In this document: positions 14,001 to 26,186 of the stretch, in pieces
Layout: each line of letters begins with the position of its first letter
Numbering within the stretch: the first letter of the stretch is position 1
Source: Trebouxia sp. TZW2008
Taxonomy: Eukaryota > Chlorophyta > Trebouxiophyceae > Trebouxiales > Trebouxiaceae
NCBI GenBank assembly: GCA_002118135.1
Contig: BDIU01000189.1
Span: 186,001 to 250,000, forward strand
DNA: 64,000 bases
Direction: 5' to 3'
The notes under the pieces: model-generated
Told to the model about the DNA's origin: nothing
Seen by the model: only the letters and a program-made list of their open reading frames with translations
Databases searched by the model: none
Made by a program: the position numbers and the translations under genes

Positions 14001-17000
14001 GCTGCATGTCTGCCAGGATCTGAACAACAGCTGGTGTGCGGCTTGAGGCAAGGTAGTTCACACTACCAGCAGCGTTTCATGCAGGACACATCACAGGCAT
14101 GCTTGACAGTATGAAAGCTGGCTGTGCAGCGCAAATTTAGGGAATGCAGCTCAGTTGTCAGAGCGGAAGACAATGGTGACAGCCTGCTTTTGCAGCAAAT
14201 CAGCCCGCTTGCCATCAGGCACAAAGCCACAGACACTGCATATAAGATAGATGGTGCAATTAGAGGATGGCCTTACTTGTCAGCAGAGCAGAAGGCAATG
14301 GTGACAGCCTGCTTGTGCAGCGGATCAGCCCGCTTGCCATCACGCACAAAGGCATGAACACTGCCAGAAGCATCAAAGATATATGCAGCATACAGGAGAT
14401 GGGTCTTACTTGTCAGCAGAGCAGAAGGCAATGGTGACAGCCTGCTTGTGCAGCAGGTCGGCCCGCTTGCCATCACGCACCAGAGCACAGGCACTGCCAG
14501 GAGCATCACAGATACATGAAACACACAGAGCATGGGCCTTACTTGTCAGCAGAGCAGAAGGCAATAGTGACAGCCTGCTTGTGCAGCAGATCAGCCCGCT
14601 TGCCGTCAGGCACCAGGGCGCACGCACTGCCAGGGGCATCAAAGAACCCAGGGTACACTTGACTGTGACTAGGCAAGCGAGGGAACACCCTGGCACGCTG
14701 CTGTAGTGGGTACGCTAGGATCTGCAGAATCTGAATGCCAGGCATGTACCAGCCCTTCTGGACAGCCTCAGGGACTTGCACGCCATCAATCCTGCAGTTA
14801 CAGAGCAATTTAGGTGCTTAGGGATGAGGAAAAGACTGCATTGAAGGGCTGAATGCATTGAAAGCGATCTGTATTGTCTTTGGCCACAGACACTGCATAG
14901 AATGTGTGACCGTTTGTCACATCGCCATCTGGTTTGAGATCTACTTAACATACTTGTACAGCTTGCACATGAACGGTCTTGGTAGACATGGTGCTTGAGC
15001 CTTTGTTTCAGCTTTTGGTCACAAGCGGTGCATCACTTGTAGCAAAGACAGACATTCTTGCAGTCTCTTGACGGCCACGAATCAGTCAGCATAAGATGAG
15101 CATTTATGCTATCAGGCGCTGCCTTACAAGATCATCACAAAATTTGCCAATAAGGCAGCAAAGCGTGTACAAGGCTGTGCAGCCAGACTTACTTGTGAAA
15201 ACCCATGTCAATGAGCATTGGCAGAGTGTTGTCACTAGAGGTCGGCCCAAAGAAGTGATGCGACTCCTCCCTGTGACCATGCGGCAACCGCCCTGTCATA
15301 CCGTGTGAAGAGTCCTGCCCAAAAGGCATTCCTCTGGGCCCGTTCTTGTTGGGAATGATGGACTGTAGCCTGGCTGTTGTGCTAAGTCCTCCCTACGGCA
15401 GCAGCATTGCACCATTTTATATTATCTTTTGGATGCTTGCAAGCATGACAGATTCACAGGGGGACAGCAACACATGAGATGACTTCTGGAAGAGCTTTTG
15501 TGCTTGTGTACAAGGTCTTACAGGGTTGACCTGAGCATGATTGCATTGACAGCAGCTTGCTTTGTGATCTCCAGTGGAGCGTTGCTCATCAAATGAAGTG
15601 CATGCCAGACAACAGATGATGAACCTGCTACACATGTGCATGCACCACATCTGTCTGCATTGAAAGGCATCTATCGTGCATCAACAGCAGCAGCCTCAAA
15701 ATGCAGGATCAGCAGTACCAGCCTCACCTCATGGTGCAGGTGAAAGTCATGGTTGCTGCTGCTGCTAGTCTTGCGTGAGGTGAAGGAGAGGGAAGGGGCT
15801 GGCCGAGCAAAGTCCCTAAAAGTCTTCCAGACCATGGAAAAAGCCCCACTCACCCGTCGCCTAGCCTGGACACCTCGAGCATGACTTGAAGACCTGCAAA
15901 TAGGGCAGTGGCTTAGACAAAGCTGTTTGTATCGCAGATGATCATTGTTTCAGGCTTGATGAAGTACACTTGTCAGATGCATGTTGTCTAGGCAGACTAT
16001 GCAGGTGATGCATACTTGATGCCGATGCCCCTGAGCCATGTGAAAGGCATGGTTTTCATACCATTTCAATGGTCAAGAGTGCTTCTTCAAACACAAACTT
16101 GAGCTGCTACAGCCAATGACGCAGCTGGAGCAAACATGCATCTAGCTGTCTGATACTTGCTGCTGCTGCTGCTGCCACCGGCTGTTAGCTCTTGCAATGT
16201 GGCATGCTCAAAACATACAGGCACACCAACATATTTCAGCTGTTGTCCAGCTAGCTATGGCTGGCTGCTCATGTGACTTCTGCAGGGAGTATATTCGGAA
16301 CTCCTCCAGTCTGCTGTAAATGCGCTGGTAGCTGAGAGGGGCCCATTAGTACCTGGCCCCCAGCTGGCAGGTCACTCATGCCAAGATGACAGAAGCACAA
16401 ACATGCAAACACCTTGATGAGTCAGCCATGTATCAGATTGCAAACCTGGCTGGCTGCTCATAGGACTTCTGCAAGGAGTGTATTCGGAACTCCTCTAGCC
16501 TGCTGTAAATGCGCTGATAGGTGAGAGGGCCCATCAGCACCTGGCCCCCTGCTGGCAGGTCACTCAGCTTCTCCACCAGGTTTTGCACGTCCCCTATGTA
16601 CTCCACTTGCTTAGTCACATCATGTGTCCTGACCCTGGCTGGTATCCCTGTCAACAGCATTTACAGTTGTTCAGCTTTCCCACCAGATTCTGCACATCCC
16701 CAATGTACTTTACTTGCATAGTCACATCATGTGTCCTCACTCTGACGGGTATCCCCATTGACAGCATTCAGAAGCCAGGTGGGAGCCTGTTATTGCTATA
16801 AAGCTGATGCAGGAGGGGTTATCAAGTCTTGACTTCATGAATTCATGCATGTAGCAACAAATTGGACATTTCTGGTTTCTGCTGCTTGCACTGTGTTGTC
16901 ACTATACTGCCACCAGCATTGCAGACACAGTCAGAAAGGTGAGTGTCTCAATACCGCCTTGCCATGCAATTTTACTGCGCAGGGCTGCATTTTTTAATAT

Positions 17001-20000
17001 GTACAAGCTGCACATGAGCAATGACCTTTGGACCCCTTGCTGGCCTGATGACAATGCTCGAGTCACCCTCGGCAAGAGGACTCTTTTTCCCAAAAGCTGT
17101 GCCAAGACATGAATGGCAGCAAGAACTCTGTTCCAGCTCATATTTCTCTACACAGTCCGTATACACTTCTAGGTCATTGCAGCCTTTCAATGCTGCTTGT
17201 GTGCAATTTCGCTCAAGCTTGCATACCTGTGTTGATGGCCATGCGCACTCTCAGGCCATTGAACAAAACCTGGCCCCCAGGGCCTACCCCCTCAAGATCC
17301 CCCATGCTGACTGTGCGTGCCATGTGGTGCTCTGCCAGCTTGATGGGCCACTGCTCCTTCAACAGTCGCTGCTGCACATGTAGGCAATATCTTACCTGCA
17401 TCAGAATGACAACTGAGCTTGACCTTGCTGATACTTACAGCGCAACAAAGAATGCTGCTGTCATGCAAGTTTGCAGTGCAGCCTTGTGGGCCGACACATC
17501 AGCACCAAGACAGCACAGCAGGGAGCCAAGTCATCTGAGGCCCAAAGATCATCAAAATTAAATTACAGACCAGTTGCAATGGTACAGATGCACTGTTGAT
17601 AGCTTCAGGACCTTGCTCATGATAAGATGCTCAGTCTAAGGAGATTGAGGTGCTAGGTGTGCTGAATTACCGCATCTACAGGATCATGGAAAGCCATGGT
17701 GAAGGAGTCTCCTTCTGTGGTCACCTCATACCCATAGTAGCGAGCCAGCAAGGCACGCAGCACTGTGTCATGCGTATCGAGCGCCCTTTGCATGATATGA
17801 CTGTCCCTGCATAATGACAGCAGCATTGAGCACAGTTATGGCTCATGTGCCTCTCAGACACCCAGACTGTCTCTGAATTGTGTGTGGTGTTGAACGCAGA
17901 GAAACAGATCAGATATGCACCTTGCAGGAAGGCAATGCATGTCGGCTCTGCACAGAACTGACTGTCTTCAAGGCGTTCTGTCTGTCTGGAGATTAGCTTT
18001 TGCATCTTGGACACATACTATTACAGTCTCTCAAGGCTGCTTAAGATGGCCCTCAATGCAGCCTTCACCAATGAGGTGCCGATGAGCAGCATTCTACGAT
18101 GCAACTGTTTAACACAGGCTAAGGCTTAAAAGCTGCAGTGCCTTAGCCTTTGATGCGGCTTGTGCGTGAGGGCGTCCATTTGCACAGCATCCAGCAATGA
18201 AGCAGAACATTTTGGGTGTGCAAAAAGCTGAACATCTGAACCCACTCTGATGGGTCACTTGATCTGCAGCAAGTCGGTCCAATGGGACACTTACCATTCC
18301 CAGATTTCTGTGGAGCCCTCAATGTCAGACTGCACCAGGGTGATCTCCTCATGCTCCTGACCAGGCACCATACCAGGAGGGTATCGCCGCTTGATGGCCC
18401 CTGCTCCTAGCCTTGTCACATCATGGCTCAGGCTGTTGCGGTACCTGGCAATGTGACAGGCACTCTTTGCAGCATCACACAGATGAACTGGCAGTTCCAC
18501 TTTCAAGAGTAAGCAAGTGCTGCAAGACGTTGTTCTGAAATCTGGACGCACAAGGCTTAACGTTTGAGTGATTGAAAGCAAGCAGCTGAAGGGGCTGCTG
18601 CATGCAATGTGACTCGACATTGTCTGAATGCAAATTGCTTGGATGAAGCAGACCCAGCATGGTTGGACAGGCTGCAAAAGGATTTTGTTGACTTCAAGGA
18701 CATGAGACAGCCAATGATGATGCAACTGCGTCACTGTGTCTGAACAAGAGAGCAGCATGCACACAAACACAAAACATGCCTGGAAAGGCAGACCCACTCT
18801 TTCCTTGCGCCATTCTGCTTGAAATCATGCACTCGCTTGAGAGGTATGCAGCTTCAACAGACAGCGCTTTGCTGGCGGCTTTGCTCCTTAACTATCAATA
18901 GGAGCCGCAAACTGTCAATGTTGCTTTTCCTTCTATCATGAGTGTCAGATGCAGGTTTGCCTTGATGCAGCTTACCTGCCAAACATGATAATGGCCAGCA
19001 GTACTGCCAGCAGCAGCACACAAGCCAGCACAATGCCAGCAATCAGCAGCTTGTTTCTTGATCTGTCACTGCGCACACATGCTGCCCCTGTGGCACCTGC
19101 AACTGTCTTGTATGTCTGCAAGCACAGCGATCACAGATCATAGAGGCCTCAGGCGTCAACGTGAAGTTTGCATGCTGTGTTTGTAGCATTCCATGCCATT
19201 TGCTGATGAGGCAAGAAGCGACATGCTGGCGTGTCTTGTCACTCTGGCCATCAGCCCAATGACAGAGCATTGCAGCAGTGGTCATTTGGGACCTACTGGG
19301 CTTGCTAGAGCTCATTGCATGTGTAGACATCTCCTGCTGATCTGTATGTACATGCTGCTGCATGGACTGGCTGCATTGCAAAGCCAGCCATGCATCAACG
19401 TTGCATAGCTTCTCACTGGCCTGCTGCACGCTGTGCTGCTCTCACCTGCAGCTGGTATGATCCCACACAAGTGCAGTACTTGAAGTTGTAGGAGCTGGGG
19501 TCCAGGCCTGCTTGCTGGAACCAAGCAGGTGCTGGTCCTGCCCTAGTCTGCAGCTTGATCTGGTTGCAGCTGATGGTGTGGTTGCCCCCGTCAGTGCTGT
19601 TGAAGGTGTTCAGGCTGGGTCCAGGGTACAAGTACATTGGCAGAGCTTGCATTCCTGCAGAGCGGAAACCTCATGTCTTGCTTGTGAACCATGCCCCATG
19701 CTTAGGTACTGCATGTTCTGCTGTACAGTGCAAGGACCGCAGTGCAGTTTCTGGAAAGCGAGGATGCATTGCAAAGCTGAATGCTGAGCTGACTGCGACA
19801 TAGTGCTATGCTGGATCTGGCAAACAGCTTCTTGTGCAAACACAGCTCAGGCAGAACTTGTGATGACACTGGAGGTTATGTGCAGACTGTACTTGTGCAT
19901 GAGATGCATGTGCAGCTTACATCAATGGCAAGTGGTTGCATTGGCTGATGTGATGCTATGATAGCACATCACTGATCTTGTCATGTGACAGAGCATGCAA

Positions 20001-21033
20001 ATTGGTCGAGTGCTCAAGGCAAAGCTGGTGGAATGCACGTGCTGCCTGCCTGCCGAAACTTGTGGCGCAGATTTCAGCCATTGGATGTCACCTGGATTGC
20101 TGCAATTGGCAACAAAACACATAGATGTGTTTGTGATGTGAAGCACTGTCAGTGCTGTCATGTCAATAGTGCCGGGCAGAGCGCCATGGAGACCTACACA
20201 AGTCAATGATCATTCAGCAAAGTCAATGACCAGAATGGTGTCAAGCTTCATCTGCAAGAGTATGCTGAGATAGCGTACTTGGATTGTCACTGAGCGTGAC
20301 TGCTGACAGCGACTGCAGCGCTCCCAAGTCGTTTGGCAGCGTGCCAGACAAGTTGAAGTTGTTCAGCTCAAGCACAGCCACAGACTGTGAGAACGCCGTG
20401 GAGCATCCGCTGGAAAGAATGACTGGAGTACTTGGACAGCAGCTGACTCCATACCTGTTCAAGACACAAATTGACATGATTGTCTTGTGCACAACAGGCA
20501 AGCAGCAAGCAAGTCTGGAGTGTTGGCCATGTAGTCTGCTATTGCAGAGCGCGACCATGGAGTGAGAGCGGTTAGGGTGATTTTCAGTCAACAAGCGAGG
20601 TGCAAAGGTGAGACACAAGCAGTCATAAAGGCGACATGGCGTACCACTGACAGTAGCTGACAGAGAAGTCCAGCCATGCTGTCCTGTTAAACCGCTGTAT
20701 TAGAGCTGCTTCCGCAGTCTGGTTTGTGATGCCTTGCAGACTTGATAGTGTAGTGACCGTCTGGAAGTAAGATCCATAGGTCCAGTATTGACCACCAGTC
20801 GCTCGCCACAAAGCTGTGAGAGATTGCAGCTCCACAGGGCTATCAAGGACTGGGTCATACTCCTCAATAGCTTCACAAGTGTCCAAATCGGTGACTGGAC
20901 TCTGTAGCAGCCCCCTTTGTGCTTCCCCCAGTCGTTCAGCAAACTGACCGCCGTCTATTGTCAGGGCTAGGTACGCTTTGACCAGGAATGACCCCAGGAT
21001 CAAGACAGGAGACGCCAACTGGCGATGTGGCAT
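8084..21033 (-). CDS. LRR receptor-like class III nucleotidyl cyclase with paired C1/C2 halves
   Basis: Twenty-one exons, phase-consistent throughout, give 1673 residues: 21033-20645, 20454-20279, 20193-20092, 19654-19446, 19115-18976, 18444-18295, 17806-17671, 17395-17227, 16647-16446, 15893-15728, 15362-15193, 14791-14543, 13959-13765 (GC donor), 13208-13063, 12673-12541, 12035-11647, 11521-11036, 10852-10253, 9676-9371, 8854-8671, 8408-8084. Order: hydrophobic N-terminus; LRR ectodomain (YGVSCCPSTP, then LNNFNLSGTLPNDLGAL) to about residue 290; one membrane span near 314-336; first catalytic half from about 370 with both metal-binding Asp (VQSDIEGST and TEGDSF); second half from about 740, lacking both Asp but with NRAAR. 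A Ser-rich stretch of about 600 residues precedes the last strands (DVYSIGMFKFKGV). It makes a cyclic nucleotide in response to an extracellular cue; cAMP versus cGMP cannot be decided from the sequence. Confidence 0.85.
8671..9035 (-). repeat. Two copies of a cyclase exon start
   Basis: The exon at 8854-8671 and a copy at about 9031-8895 share over 100 bp, both reading FVRPMERGASSCARSSASG. The copy has an acceptor but runs into sequence without a good donor, so it is probably silent. Confidence 0.8.
14150..14640 (-). repeat. Four tandem copies of the exon end opening the second cyclase half
   Basis: A unit of about 130 bp reading RADLLHKQAVTIAFCSADK occurs four times. The first copy (ending 14543) belongs to the constitutive exon. 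Copies at 14493-14410 and 14360-14277 are each exactly 84 nt between a GGCAG acceptor and a GTAAG donor, stay open, and enter and leave in phase 2, as the flanking introns require. The fourth (about 14240-14155) has lost its donor. Confidence 0.85.
16255..16760 (-). repeat. Duplicated junction segments around cyclase exon 16647-16446
   Basis: The exon end (about 16570-16450) is repeated downstream at about 16380-16260, and the exon start (about 16650-16580) is repeated upstream at about 16760-16690. The exon is therefore bracketed by copies of its own two edges. Confidence 0.8.
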
Positions 21034-21620
21034 ACCGACGGTGCCGCCTACATCATCCCCTTATGTTGCACGCATTGTTCACTGTGTCAGGCCATCCCGT
21101 GCTTGAGACGGGCGACGCGATGGGCCGGACTGCCAAGATGTCGGGACGTGGGATTGAACCTTGGTACAGTAATTGTAATCTAACACCAATTACGACAGTC
21201 GTCTCTGGGTAGGCAGCTGCAAGCAGTGCTGTCAAGCATTTTGGCTTTAGCGAGCAGCATGTTAGATCAACTTGGGCTGGCAAAACTTGCGTACTTGCTG
21301 CACTACTGCAGATGGCGCTGCAGGCAGTTGCTGCACAGCTTAAACAGCACGTCCCATTGCACATTTGTCACCATTTTGAAGCATTCAGGCTTGCGTTTGT
21401 ACAAACCTAAGCCTTCGTGATTCTACAAGCTACATGGTAAACACAAAAGCAGTATGACAGGATGGCAGATCTGCACTAAGACTTTCTACGGAGCTCCATT
21501 CAAATCTACACATAAAGTCAGGAAACAGTGCACAAGCAAAGTACTCTCCCTGCAACTTGAAAGGGGACAACGTACAGCCGCAGAACATCAACACGACAAC
21601 AATTTTGACATGGCTGCGCT
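21034..21620. other. Intergenic between GRWD1 stop and cyclase start
   Basis: Both neighbours are on the minus strand. No exon could be supported here. It should carry the cyclase promoter and GRWD1 3' UTR; no specific element was recognised. Confidence 0.5.
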
Positions 21621-23854
21621 CTACACATTGGCAGGCTTGAACAAATTGAAGCCGTCCTCTGCTGTGCAAACGATCATGCCAGGGATCTGGGGGTGCCAAT
21701 GCGCCTCCTTCATGTTGTGCTGCCCACTGTGTACAAACAACAACTGTGCAGGCAAGTCTGCTGGAGCAAGGGCATTTGACTGTGCAGCTAGGGCAGCTTC
21801 TTCTTCAGGATCTCTTTCAAGGGCTAAATCCCAAACAGCCAGCTGATCATCACTACTGCATGTTGCCAGAATGCTGCTCTCATGATGTGACCACTCCACT
21901 GATGTGATAGCACCCCTGCAAGACAGCATACTTGTATCTGGAGAACGCAGGCACATTCCAACATTATTCCTGATGTCACTCAACCCATCAGTGTACAGCT
22001 ACTGCATCAGCAGAAGCTGCAGAAAGGTGCAGAGAGCTTACTTGTGGTAGTCAAAACTTGCAACATGGGAGCCCTCTGTGAAGCTCCGCAAGTCCCATAC
22101 TTTCAATGCACCCTTATCGTCTCCGCAAGCTAGAATGTAGCTTGTCATTCTGTTCCAGGAGATCACATTCAAATCTGTGGTGGAGGCAGTCACGCTGAGC
22201 ATGCTACGGCTGCGTTCTCGCGTATCCCAGATCTTCAGTGTGTGATCAACAGAGCACGAGGCAAAGACGTTGGCTTCTGTTGGACTCCATTGCAAATCTT
22301 CCACAGATGCAGAGTGACCCTGGAACGCCTCAGTGACTGCCCACTTGCCATCTGGCTTTGGCTGCCATACATGGATAGCATTGCTGCAATCACCACTGGC
22401 TAGCTGCCCTGTTGTGTGTCTGGACCAGTCAAGCGCATACCCCTCTGTGCGGTGTTTATGTAGCTGCTTGGGAACTGCTTTCTGTAGAGTATGACTGCTG
22501 GGCTTCTGCTTGTTGCGCTGCGTCAGATCTACAAGTTGCGTGCTGAGGTCAAAAATCTGCAAGCAGAATAACATCGTGTTCTGCATGTATGCCAGATAAC
22601 AGCCATTATGTGTGAATGACCGCAGTTCACACCCACTAGATGGCTCACAACTGCAGTTCCAGCACATGACTCGGAGGCTCCTTATGCAAGAAGGTGTAAA
22701 CAGGCACACACAAACACTTGCAGTAGACAGACAGATTGCTTGACAAGTCATGTTCAACTTTACTTGCCAGCTACAGTAATCTCTCAATATAAGCAACTCA
22801 CCATAAAGACTCTCCCAATGTAAGGACAATGCAATTGGGAACTCAGCACCGCATTTTGACTACAGTGGTTTTTTTGATGAGCACACATCAATGTAAGGAC
22901 ATTCTCCTTGGTAATCAATGTAGTTGGTATATCAAGAGATCACTGTATCTTTGCACGCTGACAATGCAGAAACTTCAAATAGGATGCAAGCATACCTGCA
23001 CAAGGCCAGTGTCGCCCCATGACGCAACAACTGCAGGTTGCTGTGGCATACATCTGAGTCTGTTGACACCACCATGATGTGCTATTCTGTTTGTGTGTAT
23101 CTGAGGCGGTGCGTCTTCATCGTCACTATCACTCATGTCGTCAGCATCATGATCCCTGGCTTTGCTGCCATGCCTGCCTTGATTGATTTCTGACAGCCGC
23201 ATCAACGCCACATGATTTTGGTTTGCGTACTGTGCTTGCGTGCCTGCTGCTATGTACATGGTGTGTGGGAATTTGCTGCGAGGGCCGCCAAGATCATCAC
23301 TCAGGATGTCAAAGCTACAGCAAAGCACACATGTGAGCTGCAGCTGCATGTGTACGTGAGCGCTTCTCATCAGCAGCGTAGCACATTGGTCTTCAATACT
23401 TGTAGAGTGGAATGATTGGAGAAGTGTCACACTGAAGAAGTAAGCAGCACACCTGAGGCATGGCCAATCCAGAGTGAACTGATGCAAGCAGTCATAGGCA
23501 GTTGGGTCGTAATCCAAAGCCTCGCCCTCTTGCATTGCATCCGTACCAGCACGCCAGACCTGTACACCAGTCAGGCTGAAGTCCATTGCCTTTTACAAAG
23601 CGGGGGGTGCAGACTTGCTGACATCAAACAGCCTCACCGCTGGCGTGACAGGCGCGGCTGGTGCAGGCGATGACGGTCCAGGTGCATCGTCTCCTGTCAA
23701 GACAGGCACCTGAAATCATACCGAGAGCACAGTCAGCTTTGTTTGCTGGAAGATGCGCAGGCTGTTATTGCAGTTACTGCATGTCATTTCCTACCTCTGC
23801 TGCTTTCTTCTTGCTGGACTTTTTCTTACTTGAGCCTTTCGGCTTCTTGCCCAT
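21621..23854 (-). CDS. GRWD1: Glutamate-rich WD-repeat protein (GRWD1/Rrb1)
   Basis: Six exons (23854-23795, 23709-23638, 23559-23453, 23314-22996, 22556-22042, 21915-21621) join in phase to 455 residues. The N-terminus is a Lys/Ser-rich basic patch ([17 protein letters not shown]). Next comes the family's H4-binding-type segment ([19 protein letters not shown], then [13 protein letters not shown] and [13 protein letters not shown]). An acidic stretch ([15 protein letters not shown]) leads into the WD propeller, with blades such as [19 protein letters not shown] and [18 protein letters not shown]. The C-terminus has the typical [19 protein letters not shown]. Homologs chaperone ribosomal protein L3 and histones during 60S assembly in the nucleolus. 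Length and domain order are complete for the family. It is transcribed away from UBC13. Confidence 0.95.
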
Positions 23855-24635
23855 CGGTGCAACTCAACGTGAACAACTGGCAGTACCGGCACAAGCGTTC
23901 TGAGGTGGACTGTGAGTTGAAACGCCCCCAAGTCGCAATGTCAGCAGATGCGCGGGCTCCAAAGCGCTAGATGCTTTCTCCAATATTGAGTCGAGGTGAT
24001 GGTCTCGGACCTCAAAGCGCGAGCAGAGTGGTATTGCGCAAGTACGAGCTGTAACCGACTGATAGGGCCTGCGAACCCTTGGCAAGATGCGAAACGCCAG
24101 CTGACGATTCAGACCTGGATGAAGCTGCATGATTGAGATGCGTTTCGCAACAGCTGCAAAGCCAGAATTTGCATGTAGCACACCCACAAGTATTGCACAA
24201 ATACTACGTAGTACTAGCGATGTGAAGACCAACCTGCTGTAGCTTGTAAGAGCAAAGCCGGCCACGACACTATCTAGCATGTAGCAGGAGGTGACATGAA
24301 AATGAATTGATGCTGGCATACAGCATCCTCTGCAGGGAAAGTACGCTCCTCACGCCACCGGCACAAGCAGCGCTGTTGGCACACTTACAGCACTTGATCT
24401 GCACAACGGTCTGGTCCAAGGTTTGGGGATGATGAAAACTTTGGGGATTCTAAAACGCTTTCGAATGTGCAAAACGTTCTGGTCTGGAGGTCGTCTTGCG
24501 TCCGGAAGGGTTGTTGAAAGGTGAGTGTGATGTGGCAAGCTTTACTGCAGTCTCTCATGCAGTTCTGACGGTTACCAAGACCGCCTGCTCGTTAAATCTG
24601 CTGCAGGGTTGATAGCTGCCTTCCTGCAGCTTCAG
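23855..24635. promoter_or_regulatory. Divergent upstream region of GRWD1 and UBC13
   Basis: This 781-bp gap separates two start codons on opposite strands, so it should contain both promoters and 5' UTRs. No TATA box or recognisable operator was identified; the assignment rests only on gene orientation. Confidence 0.5.
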
Positions 24636-25826
<1,191 letters not shown>

Positions 25827-26186
25827 TATAGAGTTCTGACCCTAGGCATGTGCGGGATGCTGCAAGCTCAGCTGTCATGCCCATGAATCACCCTGTGCTG
25901 GCAGCAAGCAAACAGCGCAACCAATGAATGTTGTCTGATTGGAATCATCACATATAGACACAGCTCTGCTAGAGACCTGTGAGTGTCAACCTACAGCTGA
26001 GTCATTTGCAATGCATGCCATTTTGTTGAAGTCAGTGCATGCAGAAAGTATGATTGGACAGAGCAGAAGATATCTTCAACCCAGAAAACTTTGAAATGCT
26101 GATTTGGGATATGAACGACGCCTTGTGTAAATTTACAATTTGCCTTGCTCAGGAACTAGCTGACAGAATTTGCTTCAATGTGCTGC
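25827..26186. other. Intergenic, convergent 3' regions
   Basis: 360 bp between the UBC13 (+) and DRC7 (-) stop codons; only 3' UTR sequence is expected. No further gene was seen. Confidence 0.5.
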
